From contig MHWG01000016.1 in NCBI GenBank assembly GCA_001824005.1, forward strand, positions 1 to 5,409: a stretch of DNA of 5,409 bases, in the 5' to 3' direction. The notes below the pieces were generated by a model. The model did not search any database and was not told the origin of the DNA. It was given only the letters and a program-made list of their open reading frames with translations. This DNA is from Candidatus Zambryskibacteria bacterium RIFCSPLOWO2_01_FULL_47_14. GTDB taxonomy: Bacteria; Patescibacteria; Paceibacteria; UBA9973; Zambryskibacteraceae. The position numbers and the translations under genes are program-made. Positions 1-4,713 of the stretch are shown piece by piece (the first letter of the stretch is position 1; every line of letters begins with the position of its first letter).

Positions 1-67
1 GTTCGACTTGCATGCCTTATCCACGCCGCCAGCGTTCATCCTGAGCTAGGATCAAACTCTAATTATA
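1..67 (-). rRNA. rrs: 16S ribosomal RNA, 5' end only (partial)
   Basis: Read on the minus strand, this stretch starts with the universal AGAGTTTGATCCTAGCTCAG motif (27F primer site) at position 60 and continues with GATGAACGCTGGCGGCGTG and GGATAAGGCATGCAAGTCG. These are unmistakable as the first helices of small-subunit rRNA. The gene runs off the window at base 1, so only about 65 bases are present. The mature 5' end is put near 67 by analogy with E. coli, where 7 bases precede AGAGTTTG; the exact end is a guess. The GGATAAGGCATGCAAGTCG variant resembles Parcubacteria/Patescibacteria sequences as I remember them, and it is the best lineage clue in the window. Confidence 0.97.
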
Positions 68-85
68 AGTTAGAACGAAACAAAA

Positions 86-106
86 CAAAAAACAGCACGT
101 TTTTTG
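86..106 (-). other. A/T-rich hairpin in the 16S leader
   Basis: Two perfect 8-bp arms (CAAAAAAC and GTTTTTTG) flank a 5-base loop, about 20 bases before the mature 16S 5' end. In the transcript this would form a weak A-U stem followed by a U-rich stretch. It lies inside the rRNA leader, so termination here would be counterproductive. A role in pre-rRNA folding or processing is more likely, but that is inference. Confidence 0.45.
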
Positions 107-157
107 CCTAATTGTTGCGTTTGATCAGAGCTCTTAATTATTTTTACTCAAACAATA

Positions 158-175
158 AACAAGCTTGCACTTGTT
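158..175 (-). other. Short hairpin in the 16S leader
   Basis: Six-base arms (AACAAG / CTTGTT) flank a 6-base loop, midway between the rRNA promoter and 16S. It lies just downstream of the boxA-like motif, where boxB-type hairpins or processing stems often occur in rRNA leaders. The stem is short, and its role is inferred from position only. Confidence 0.35.
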
Positions 176-192
176 CTCAATAATTCAATTTT

Positions 193-206
193 GTTGTCAA
201 AGTTCA
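193..206 (-). promoter_or_regulatory. boxA-like rRNA antitermination motif
   Basis: The minus strand reads TGAACTTTGACAAC, which matches the Gram-positive style boxA (TGTTCTTTGAAAAC) at 11 of 14 positions. It lies roughly 40 bases downstream of the predicted rRNA start site and well before 16S, as expected for a NusB/NusE (S10) loading site in an rRNA leader. The match is imperfect and no Nus gene is in view. Confidence 0.45.
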
Positions 207-249
207 TGATATTAAAACGCCTCTCCTTACGGACTAGACGTTCCAGGAG

Positions 250-278
250 AGTATATAGGAAGAAAAAACCCAAGTCAA
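250..278 (-). promoter_or_regulatory. rRNA operon promoter (sigma70-type)
   Basis: TTGACT (-35, 273-278) and TATACT (-10, 250-255) are separated by exactly 17 bp on the minus strand, each one base from consensus. The predicted start is near 243, giving a leader of about 180 bases before 16S. The -35 box begins 4 bases beyond the groEL stop codon, and there is no terminator between groEL and this promoter. Transcripts from the groES promoter could therefore read through into the rRNA operon. Confidence 0.85.
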
Positions 279-282
279 GGCT

Positions 283-1920
283 CTAGTATTCCATCCCGCC
301 CATGCCGGCCGCGTCAGACGCGGGGGTTTTCTTCTCCGGCTCTTCCGCAATCGCGACTTCGGTGGTGAGGAGTATTCCGGCCGCGGAGGAGGCGTTTTCG
401 AGGGCAGTGCGGGTGACTTTAACTGGGTCAATAATTCCGGACTTGATCATGTCCACAAATTTATTATTCAAGGCGTCATAGCCGTGAAGGTTACTCTTAT
501 TCTCCATCACTTCACGGAGCACCGCCGACTCTCCCACTCCGGCATTGATCGCAATCTGCTTGAGCGGAGCAAACAGCGCATCCACCAAAATTGAGTAGCC
601 GATCGCGAATTCTTTATTGTCTTCCTTTTCCGTAACTTTTTGATACAAATGATTGGCAACTTTGGCGAGCGCCGTCCCGCCGCCCGGCACGATTCCTTCT
701 TCAATGGCGGCCTTGGTTGCGTTCACCGCGTCTTCGATCTTGAGTTTCTTGTATTTCATTTCTGTTTCCGTTGCCGCCCCGACGCGAATGACCGCCACTC
801 CGCCGGAGAGTTTGGCAATTCGCTCATCCAATTTTTCTTTGTCGTATTTTGATTCGATTACTTCCCTCTGCTTTTTTAAATTCTCCAGATGATTTTTAAG
901 CGCCACACCTTTTGATTTACCGCCGACAATAATTGTCTTGTCCTTGGTGGCGATAACTTTGCGCGCGGTTCCCAGCATCGATAACTCCGCCTTCTCCAGT
1001 TTCCCGCCGAGCTCTTCGGTAATCACTTTGGCGCCAACGACAAGAGCGATATCTTCAAGTATTTCTTTTTTTCGATCGCCGAAACCCGGCGCCTTGATGC
1101 CAAGCACGTTGAAAGATCCTCTTAGTTTATTTAAAACAAAAGTCGCCAGCGCCTCGCCCTCGATTTCCTCGGCGATTATTACCAATTCCTTTTTACCGCT
1201 TTGGGCGAGTGATTCGAGAAGCGGCAGAATTTCTTTCACTCCCGAAATTTTTTTATCGGTTATCAAAATCGAAGCGTTTTTCACTTCCGCTTCCATTCTC
1301 TCCGGATTGGAGATCATGTAAGGCGAAACATATCCCTTGTCGAAATCAATCCCTTCCACCACTTCCGACTCCACGCCGAAAGATTGCGATTCCTCTACCG
1401 TCACCACTCCGTCTTTGCCGACTTTATCGATTGTCTCGGCGATAATTTCGCCGATTTCTTCAGATTCCGCCGCAATCGTCGCCACTTGCTTGATCTCATC
1501 TTTGTTTTTAATCGGCTTGGCCATTGCTTTGAGCGCTTTGACCACGTCCTTGGTCGCCGCTTCAATGCCATGCCGGAGCATCATCGCGTTGGCGCCCATT
1601 TCTGTCCGCTTCATACCCTCGGTGATAATCGATTGCGCGAGCAAGACCGAAGTGGTTGTGCCATCGCCGGCCGAGTCATTAGTTTTGGAAGCGACTTCCT
1701 TCACAATTTCCGCGCCCATATTTTCAAACTTATGAGAGAGAGTAATTTCACGGGCGATCGAAACTCCGTCGTTGGAAATGGTCGGCGCGCCATAGCCCTT
1801 GTCGTAGACTACGTTGCGTCCGCGCGGACCGAGCGTGATTTTGACCGCGTCGGCGACCGCGTCCACTCCGCGCTTCAGCGCCTCCCTTGCCTCCCCGCTG
1901 TAAATTATTTTCTTTGCCAT
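283..1920 (-). CDS. groEL: Chaperonin GroEL (Hsp60), 60 kDa subunit
   Basis: Full-length group I chaperonin of 545 aa (E. coli GroEL: 548), the ATP-driven folding cage that works with GroES in the cytoplasm. Hallmarks: N-terminal MAKKIIYSGEAREALKRGVD; ATP-site TLGPRGRNVV near residues 29-38; the catalytic GDGTTT loop around 86-91; apical-domain stretches such as VEGIDFDKGYVSPY and APGFGDRKKEILEDIA; and the second equatorial half with KIEDAVNATKAAIEEGIVPGGG, which contains the Asp equivalent to E. coli D398. The tail is short (GMGGMEY) instead of a long GGM repeat. The start is the ATG at 1918-1920: an in-frame ATG 69 bases upstream would add residues encoded by the inverted repeat and unlike any GroEL. 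No SD is visible (AATAAATAAAAGT precedes the ATG). It follows groES in the same operon, with a 119-base gap holding a large hairpin. Confidence 0.98.
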   Translation of the reverse strand: MAKKIIYSGEAREALKRGVDAVADAVKITLGPRGRNVVYDKGYGAPTISNDGVSIAREITLSHKFENMGAEIVKEVASKTNDSAGDGTTTSVLLAQSIITEGMKRTEMGANAMMLRHGIEAATKDVVKALKAMAKPIKNKDEIKQVATIAAESEEIGEIIAETIDKVGKDGVVTVEESQSFGVESEVVEGIDFDKGYVSPYMISNPERMEAEVKNASILITDKKISGVKEILPLLESLAQSGKKELVIIAEEIEGEALATFVLNKLRGSFNVLGIKAPGFGDRKKEILEDIALVVGAKVITEELGGKLEKAELSMLGTARKVIATKDKTIIVGGKSKGVALKNHLENLKKQREVIESKYDKEKLDERIAKLSGGVAVIRVGAATETEMKYKKLKIEDAVNATKAAIEEGIVPGGGTALAKVANHLYQKVTEKEDNKEFAIGYSILVDALFAPLKQIAINAGVGESAVLREVMENKSNLHGYDALNNKFVDMIKSGIIDPVKVTRTALENASSAAGILLTTEVAIAEEPEKKTPASDAAGMGGMEY

Positions 1921-1933
1921 ACTTTTATTTATT

Positions 1934-2035
1934 TCAGATTTGTGAAGTTTTTCGGGTCTTTCGCAGGGCGACGGCCCGAGAACGAGCAAAAATTTAGCAA
2001 AATTTTATGCGACCCGAAAAAATTTACAAATCTGA
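1934..2035. repeat. 102-bp inverted-repeat element between groES and groEL
   Basis: Arms 1934-1958 and 2011-2035 are complementary at 23 of 25 positions (mismatches 1944/2025 and 1947/2022). They surround a 52-base centre with a smaller GGGC-GACG-GCCC stem and a tandem imperfect 11-mer (1985-1995 and 1996-2006, AGCAAAA...). In the groESL mRNA this forms a long stem-loop starting 4 bases after the groES stop and ending 13 bases before the groEL AUG. Size and symmetry resemble a MITE- or REP-like element, but I see no convincing target-site duplication. It could instead be a processing or stability element that separates groES and groEL mRNA. It lacks a U-tract, so terminator function is unlikely. 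Confidence 0.8.
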
Positions 2036-2039
2036 TTCA

Positions 2040-2357
2040 TTACTTAATTACTGCTAAAATATTTTCCTCTCGCAGGATGAAGTATTCTTCATCGTCGATC
2101 TTAATTTCATCCGGGCTGTATTTGGTAAAGAGTACCACGTCCCCGACTTTAACTGATATTTTCACTCTGTGATCCCCGTCCTCGTTCCACTTCCCCTCGC
2201 CCACAGCGATCACCTTTCCCTTCTCCGGTTTTTCCTTGGAAATGCTCTCCGGAATGATAATCCCCGCCTTTGATTTAACGTCATCCTCCCGGATCGGCTT
2301 CACCAGTATACGATCCAAAAGAGGAACAATCTTCTGTTCCTTGCTATTCTTTTTCAT
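2040..2357 (-). CDS. groES: Co-chaperonin GroES (Hsp10)
   Basis: GroES forms the heptameric lid that caps the GroEL ring. The 105-aa product carries the family core: VPLLDRILVKPI near residues 11-22, the mobile loop with its hydrophobic GIII segment (KSKAGIIIPESISKE, about 28-42) that docks on GroEL, then KGKVIAVGEGKW, VGDVVLFTKYSPDEIKIDDEEYFILREENILAVI. About 8 extra residues (MKKNSKEQ) precede the usual N-terminus, making it slightly longer than the typical 95-97 aa. No internal ATG allows a shorter form. The gene ends with tandem stops (TAA TGA). It is first in the groESL pair, and its promoter places the start site within about 2 bases of the ATG, so the transcript is probably leaderless or nearly so. 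No CIRCE operator is present. Confidence 0.97.
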   Translation of the reverse strand: MKKNSKEQKIVPLLDRILVKPIREDDVKSKAGIIIPESISKEKPEKGKVIAVGEGKWNEDGDHRVKISVKVGDVVLFTKYSPDEIKIDDEEYFILREENILAVIK

Positions 2358-2365
2358 ATTGTTAG

Positions 2366-2393
2366 ATTCTATTCAAAAATCCGCTCCTGTCAA
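2366..2393 (-). promoter_or_regulatory. groESL promoter, with a dyad over the -35 box
   Basis: Perfect -35 TTGACA (2388-2393), 16-bp spacer and -10 TAGAAT (2366-2371, 5/6 consensus) on the minus strand. The -10 lies 8 bases from the groES ATG, so transcription would begin 0-2 bases upstream of the start codon. The -35 is embedded in the dyad CTCCT-TGAC-AGGAG (2384-2397), a possible operator, although such a short dyad could be chance. It sits entirely within the 47-base gap after the DUF5679-like gene. Confidence 0.75.
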
Positions 2394-2404
2394 GGAGGGA
2401 AAAA

Positions 2405-2593
2405 CTACATCATTGTCTTCGCATCTGCCTCCGAGAGAAATTTGAACATGTTGCCCCCGCAATTGGCGCAGGTGCCCTTGGCTGAATACCTACCCTTTTC
2501 GTTCTTGGTTGCGACCGGATTGGTCATCATTTGCATCGTCGGCTTTTTGTTCGCGTCCCGACACTTCATGCACAAAGCTTTTAGTTCTGCCAT
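2405..2593 (-). CDS. DUF5679-like zinc-ribbon protein
   Basis: A 62-aa protein with two cysteine knuckles, C8-x2-C11 and C42-x2-C45, inside the pattern ALCMKCR...GRYSAKGTCANCGGNMFKF. Both the spacing and the G-T-C-x-x-C-G-x-x-M-F ending match DUF5679 proteins as I remember them. The four cysteines very likely bind one structural zinc. The biological role is unknown; small zinc ribbons often contact RNA, DNA or protein, but nothing here shows which. It lies between a DUF3467-like gene and groES. An extended -10 sits 29 bases upstream, leaving a short A/T-rich leader with no SD. Confidence 0.85.
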   Translation of the reverse strand: MAELKALCMKCRDANKKPTMQMMTNPVATKNEKGRYSAKGTCANCGGNMFKFLSEADAKTMM

Positions 2594-2622
2594 ATATTTT
2601 ATTTATTATTATTAATAATTTT

Positions 2623-2631
2623 ATTATAACA
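2623..2631 (-). promoter_or_regulatory. Extended -10 promoter for the DUF5679-like gene
   Basis: TGTTATAAT is a perfect TGn-TATAAT extended -10 on the minus strand, in the 43-base gap after the DUF3467-like gene. No good -35 is present, as is common for extended -10 promoters. Predicted transcription starts near 2616, giving about 23 A/T-rich leader bases without an SD. Confidence 0.6.
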
Positions 2632-2636
2632 CTCTT

Positions 2637-2921
2637 TTAACTTTTCCCTTCGCCGGGTTTGTCCAGATCCGATGCCTGGATCGGGCTTATCACTTTGGGC
2701 GGCGACATATCAATCTCGCCGAACTGCTTTTCGTAATTCTCGATCTGCTTCATCATCCAGAGGGCGATACTCTTCATTATCCGAGGCGTGCTCGAATATG
2801 AATCGAGAGTGTTCCCGGAAGTCAAAGCAAAAGAGAAAAATTCCCGGCCGTAGGCGCCGATCGCGCCGTCCACGAATTTCTTCGGCAACTCATTCATATT
2901 TATTTTTTTGGGATCGATCAT
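2637..2921 (-). CDS. DUF3467-like small protein
   Basis: A 94-aa soluble protein with no signal or membrane segment. The middle and end (GREFFSFALTSGN near 25-37, then TPRIMKSIALWMMKQIENYEKQFGEI near 45-70) follow the DUF3467 layout as I know it: a short beta region, then an amphipathic helix ending in a Y-E-x-Q-F-G-x-I motif. The molecular function of that family is not established. The charged tail PPKVISPIQASDLDKPGEGKS looks disordered. The ATG at 2919-2921 is chosen because a TATACT -10 ends exactly 6 bases upstream, predicting a leaderless mRNA. It is transcribed independently, with the promoter squeezed between the metK stop and this start. Confidence 0.7.
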   Translation of the reverse strand: MIDPKKINMNELPKKFVDGAIGAYGREFFSFALTSGNTLDSYSSTPRIMKSIALWMMKQIENYEKQFGEIDMSPPKVISPIQASDLDKPGEGKS

Positions 2922-2927
2922 ACCTTA

Positions 2928-2936
2928 AGTATAGCA
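2928..2936 (-). promoter_or_regulatory. Extended -10, leaderless promoter (DUF3467-like gene)
   Basis: TGC-TATACT on the minus strand is followed by exactly 6 bases (TAAGGT) and then the ATG, which puts +1 on the A of the start codon. No convincing -35 is seen. The element starts 2 bases after the metK stop codon. Confidence 0.65.
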
Positions 2937-2938
2937 TA

Positions 2939-3892
2939 TTATTGCCAAGGAAAGTTTCTGTCCAAATGACCAAAGTGTCCCCAGCTGGAAGTCTCGGCGA
3001 ATTTGATTTTGTCTAGCTTCAAATATTCGCGAATTCCGCGAGGGCTTAAGTCATAACCCGTAATTTTCTCTTCCTGACCGTCCACCATCACCACCGCCAT
3101 GACCGGTTCCTTTTTCCCGATGGCGTAAGCGAGTTTGGTAAATACCTCTTGGGCTTTTCTTTCCTCTAAAATTTCCACCGCAATCCTTCGCGCCATATAG
3201 GCGCCGCTTCTGTCCACCTTTGTATAATCTTTTCCGGAGAAAGAACCTCCGCCGATCGCGATCTCCGGACCGTAATTGTCGATAACGATTTTTCTCCCGG
3301 AGACTCCGGTGTCCGCGTCAAACCCGCCCCGCGTCCACTCGCCCGCCGGGTTGATCAGGTACTCATCGGCACTGATAATCTTTTTAACTAATTTTAAAAG
3401 CTCTTCACTTTTGGTGTTCTGAAAACTCGCAACCACGGTTTTAATTTTAGAGCCATCAATTGTCACCTGCGTTTTCCCGTCGTATGGATAGACTTCATAA
3501 ATTTTTTGACACAGGTTGCGAGCTAGCACATATTCAAGCGGTAGAAATTCCGGAGTCTCACTAGTGGCATAACCCCTCATAATTCCCTGATCCCCGGCTC
3601 CGCCCGTATCCACGCCCCGCGCGATTTCCGGACTTTGCGCGACGATGTTCGAAATAACCCGCCCTTTTTCAAAGTTCGGGCAGGCTTTTCTTACAATTGT
3701 TTCTATATCGGGAGTAGCTCTACTTGTAACCTCGCCATTTATCGTGATTAAGTTGTGCCCGCCCATCACCTCGATAGCCACCCTGCTATCTTTATCACCC
3801 GCTAGGTACGCATCCAGAATACTGTCCGCGATAAAATCACAAATTTTATCGGGATGCAACGGAGAAACAAATTCGGCAGTCTTGATCGACAT
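2939..3892 (-). CDS. metK: S-adenosylmethionine synthetase (methionine adenosyltransferase), compact form
   Basis: Makes S-adenosylmethionine from methionine and ATP, the cell's methyl donor. Residues equivalent to the E. coli active site are present: E7, H13-P-D15-K16, E41, D101 in GAGDQG, K140 in DGKTQV, D194, R200-K201 in SGRK, K221 in GGGSFSGKD, K225 and D227. The end has SSWGHFG...FPW. At 317 aa it is much shorter than E. coli MetK (384). Alignment by eye places the losses in the loop before GAGDQG, the region between the first two domains, and the C-terminal tail. Two usually conserved motifs are altered: SEGHPDK is SPLHPDK, and ARHGGG is IAIGGG. The gene starts 5 bases after the cupin stop, with GGAG 8 bases before the ATG, so the two are probably one transcript with coupled translation. 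It looks intact, not a pseudogene. Confidence 0.93.
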   Translation of the reverse strand: MSIKTAEFVSPLHPDKICDFIADSILDAYLAGDKDSRVAIEVMGGHNLITINGEVTSRATPDIETIVRKACPNFEKGRVISNIVAQSPEIARGVDTGGAGDQGIMRGYATSETPEFLPLEYVLARNLCQKIYEVYPYDGKTQVTIDGSKIKTVVASFQNTKSEELLKLVKKIISADEYLINPAGEWTRGGFDADTGVSGRKIVIDNYGPEIAIGGGSFSGKDYTKVDRSGAYMARRIAVEILEERKAQEVFTKLAYAIGKKEPVMAVVMVDGQEEKITGYDLSPRGIREYLKLDKIKFAETSSWGHFGHLDRNFPWQ

Positions 3893-3897
3893 AAAAT

Positions 3898-4290
3898 CTA
3901 CTCCGTCGTCTCGCCGCTCCAGTGCTCGGTGTCGGCTTCCGCCTGCGCTTTCGTTTTGTGCACCACGCCGTCGCGATGGTGTGGCGGAGAGTAAAGAGTG
4001 TAGAGCTTCATTTGCCCCGCTCCGGTGTTAATGATGTTGTGGCGGGTGCCGACCGGAACCAGAATGGCGCTCCCGTCTCCGATCTCGCGCGAGATGCCAT
4101 TAAGCACCGCCTTCCCAACGCCCTTCTCCACGCGCAGAAACTGATCAACGTCGTGCACTTCTTCCCCGATTTCTTCTTCGGGGCGGAGTGACATAAGGAC
4201 GAGCTGGCTCTTTTTGTCAGTGTATAAAACCTCGCGAAAGTTTTCGTTCTCCAGTGCCAGCTTTTCAATGTTGTCTACATAACCTTTCAT
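3898..4290 (-). CDS. Small cupin-domain protein
   Basis: A single-domain cupin of 130 aa, a beta-barrel fold that usually binds one metal. Cupin motif 1 is around residues 42-59 (GEEVHDVDQFLRVEKGVG), with candidate metal ligands H46, Q50 and E55. Motif 2 is around 79-88 (PVGTRHNIIN), with H84. The C-terminal LYSPPHHRDGVVHKTKAQAEADTEHWSGETTE is characteristic of a widespread but functionally undefined cupin group. The substrate is unknown; mannose-6-phosphate isomerase or dioxygenase roles cannot be assigned from this sequence. It heads a two-gene unit with metK, which is only suggestive of a link to methionine/SAM metabolism. A TGC-TAAAAT element ends 6 bases before the ATG, so translation is probably leaderless. 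Confidence 0.9.
   Translation of the reverse strand: MKGYVDNIEKLALENENFREVLYTDKKSQLVLMSLRPEEEIGEEVHDVDQFLRVEKGVGKAVLNGISREIGDGSAILVPVGTRHNIINTGAGQMKLYTLYSPPHHRDGVVHKTKAQAEADTEHWSGETTE
3901..3904 (-). promoter_or_regulatory. Weak Shine-Dalgarno (GGAG) for metK inside the cupin gene
   Basis: GGAG ends 8 bases before the metK ATG and overlaps the last cupin codon, just before its TAG stop. It is one of only two SD-like sites in the window, and it serves an operon-internal gene, consistent with translational coupling from the cupin. Confidence 0.5.
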
Positions 4291-4296
4291 ATATCT

Positions 4297-4305
4297 ATTT
4301 TAGCA
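4297..4305 (-). promoter_or_regulatory. Extended -10, leaderless promoter (cupin-metK)
   Basis: TGC-TAAAAT on the minus strand is followed by 6 bases (AGATAT) and the cupin ATG, so +1 coincides with the start codon. There is no good -35. Palindrome copy A lies about 25 bases further upstream, where a regulator could act. Confidence 0.6.
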
Positions 4306-4329
4306 AACATTCAATTTAAACACCACCCA

Positions 4330-4361
4330 ACACCCCAACATACTCCAGTTTGTTGGGGTGT
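4330..4361. repeat. Palindrome copy A (downstream of the regulator gene)
   Basis: Arms ACACCCCAACA / TGTTGGGGTGT (11 bp, perfect) flank the loop TACTCCAGTT. Bases 4330-4363 are identical to 4671-4704 (copy B), including the loop and in the same orientation. The similarity continues more loosely to the TTAG that contains each upstream gene's stop codon. It begins 8 bases after the regulator stop and lies upstream of the cupin promoter. It has no adjacent T-tract, so it is not a standard terminator. It may be an operator for the adjacent winged-helix protein, an mRNA 3'-end stabiliser, or one member of a dispersed repeat. Confidence 0.85.
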
Positions 4362-4369
4362 GGTGGGGG

Positions 4370-4654
4370 TTAGATTTTTTGAAAGGATCTGAGGAAGCTG
4401 ACGAAGATTCTACCGTAAGGAGAGAGTCTGTGCTCCACAAACCTACTTAGATATCTTTTGTTCACTAGCCCTGCTTGGGCAAGTTTTCTAGTATGCTCTC
4501 CTATTGTCTTTTCATTTGCCTTGAGCGTGTCCACAATCCCCTCAAGAGTGATACCGGGGTTTCCCGCGATTGTAAGGAGTATCTGGATCCGATAATGATT
4601 GGCCATCCCCTTTAGGTGCCTCTCCATCTGTTTGGCTGTTTTAATTTTTGCCAT
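4370..4654 (-). CDS. Winged-helix (ArsR-like) transcriptional regulator
   Basis: A 94-aa DNA-binding protein. A helix at about 14-31 (LKGMANHYRIQILLTIAG) precedes the helix-turn-helix: GITLEGIVDTLKANEKTIGEHTRKLAQAGLV at about 34-64, with the recognition helix near 47-61. A wing follows (VNKRYLSRFVEHRLSPYGR). The layout matches ArsR/MarR-type regulators of minimal size. No cysteine is present, so thiol-based metal sensing as in ArsR or CadC is unlikely. I use ATG 4652-4654 rather than the in-frame GTG at 4670-4672, because the upstream GTG codons would overlap the TATAAT -10, which ends exactly 6 bases before this ATG. Identical palindromes flank the gene, and one covers its own promoter, so autoregulation is plausible but unproven. 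The signal it senses is unknown. Confidence 0.85.
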   Translation of the reverse strand: MAKIKTAKQMERHLKGMANHYRIQILLTIAGNPGITLEGIVDTLKANEKTIGEHTRKLAQAGLVNKRYLSRFVEHRLSPYGRIFVSFLRSFQKI

Positions 4655-4660
4655 ATTTAC

Positions 4661-4666
4661 ATTATA
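4661..4666 (-). promoter_or_regulatory. Leaderless promoter of the winged-helix regulator
   Basis: A perfect TATAAT on the minus strand is followed by 6 bases (GTAAAT) and the ATG. The -35 region has no consensus box and is occupied by palindrome copy B, whose edge is 2 bases from the -10. A protein bound to the palindrome would block or recruit RNA polymerase. Confidence 0.65.
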
Positions 4667-4668
4667 CA

Positions 4669-4704
4669 CCACACCCCAACATACTCCAGTTTGTTGGGGT
4701 GTGG
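4669..4704. repeat. Palindrome copy B (over the regulator promoter)
   Basis: Perfect 13-bp arms, CCACACCCCAACA and TGTTGGGGTGTGG, surround a 10-base loop that is itself nearly symmetric (ACT-GG-AGT on the minus strand), so the whole 36-bp site is close to a complete dyad. Bases 4671-4704 are identical to copy A at 4330-4363. It starts 9 bases after the stop of the upstream membrane-protein gene and covers the -35 region of the regulator promoter. There is no trailing T-tract in either direction. Confidence 0.9.
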
Positions 4705-4713
4705 GTGGGAGGG
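4696..4713 (+). other. G-quadruplex motif
   Basis: The plus strand reads GGGG-TGT-GGG-T-GGG-A-GGG: four G-runs with loops of 3, 1 and 1 bases, a pattern expected to fold very stably. It overlaps the right arm of palindrome B and lies on the template strand for the minus-strand genes, between the membrane-protein stop codon and the regulator promoter. Copy A lacks the fourth proper G-run. Folding in the cell is not shown by sequence alone. Confidence 0.7.

Noticed and set aside
223..249. CTCCT...AGGAG inverted repeat near the rRNA start site
   Set aside because: The arms are only 5 bp with a 17-base centre, and one arm lies at or upstream of the predicted start, so the full stem would not be transcribed.
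1921..1989. Upstream in-frame ATG extending GroEL by 23 residues
   Set aside because: The extra residues are encoded by the hairpin element and match no GroEL. The family N-terminus MAKKIIY starts at 1920.
1384..2172. Long plus-strand open frame of about 260 codons opposite groEL
   Set aside because: It is antisense to strongly conserved GroEL coding sequence, continues through the inverted repeat into groES, has a low-complexity H/R/F-rich product and no promoter or SD. It is a shadow frame.
2384..2397. CIRCE heat-shock operator at groES
   Set aside because: The dyad present (CTCCT/AGGAG) has no similarity to TTAGCACTC-N9-GAGTGCTAA.
4330..4361. Palindromes A and B as intrinsic terminators
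   Set aside because: Neither stem is followed by a T-tract in either direction. The sequence after copy B is the TATAAT promoter of the next gene.
4655..4672. GTG start adding six residues to the winged-helix regulator
   Set aside because: The extra codons overlap the TATAAT -10, so they would lie upstream of the predicted start of transcription, and no SD is present.
4330..4704. The two 34-bp identical repeats as a CRISPR array
   Set aside because: There are only two copies, they are 341 bases apart, and an intact regulator gene lies between them. There are no spacers and no cas genes.
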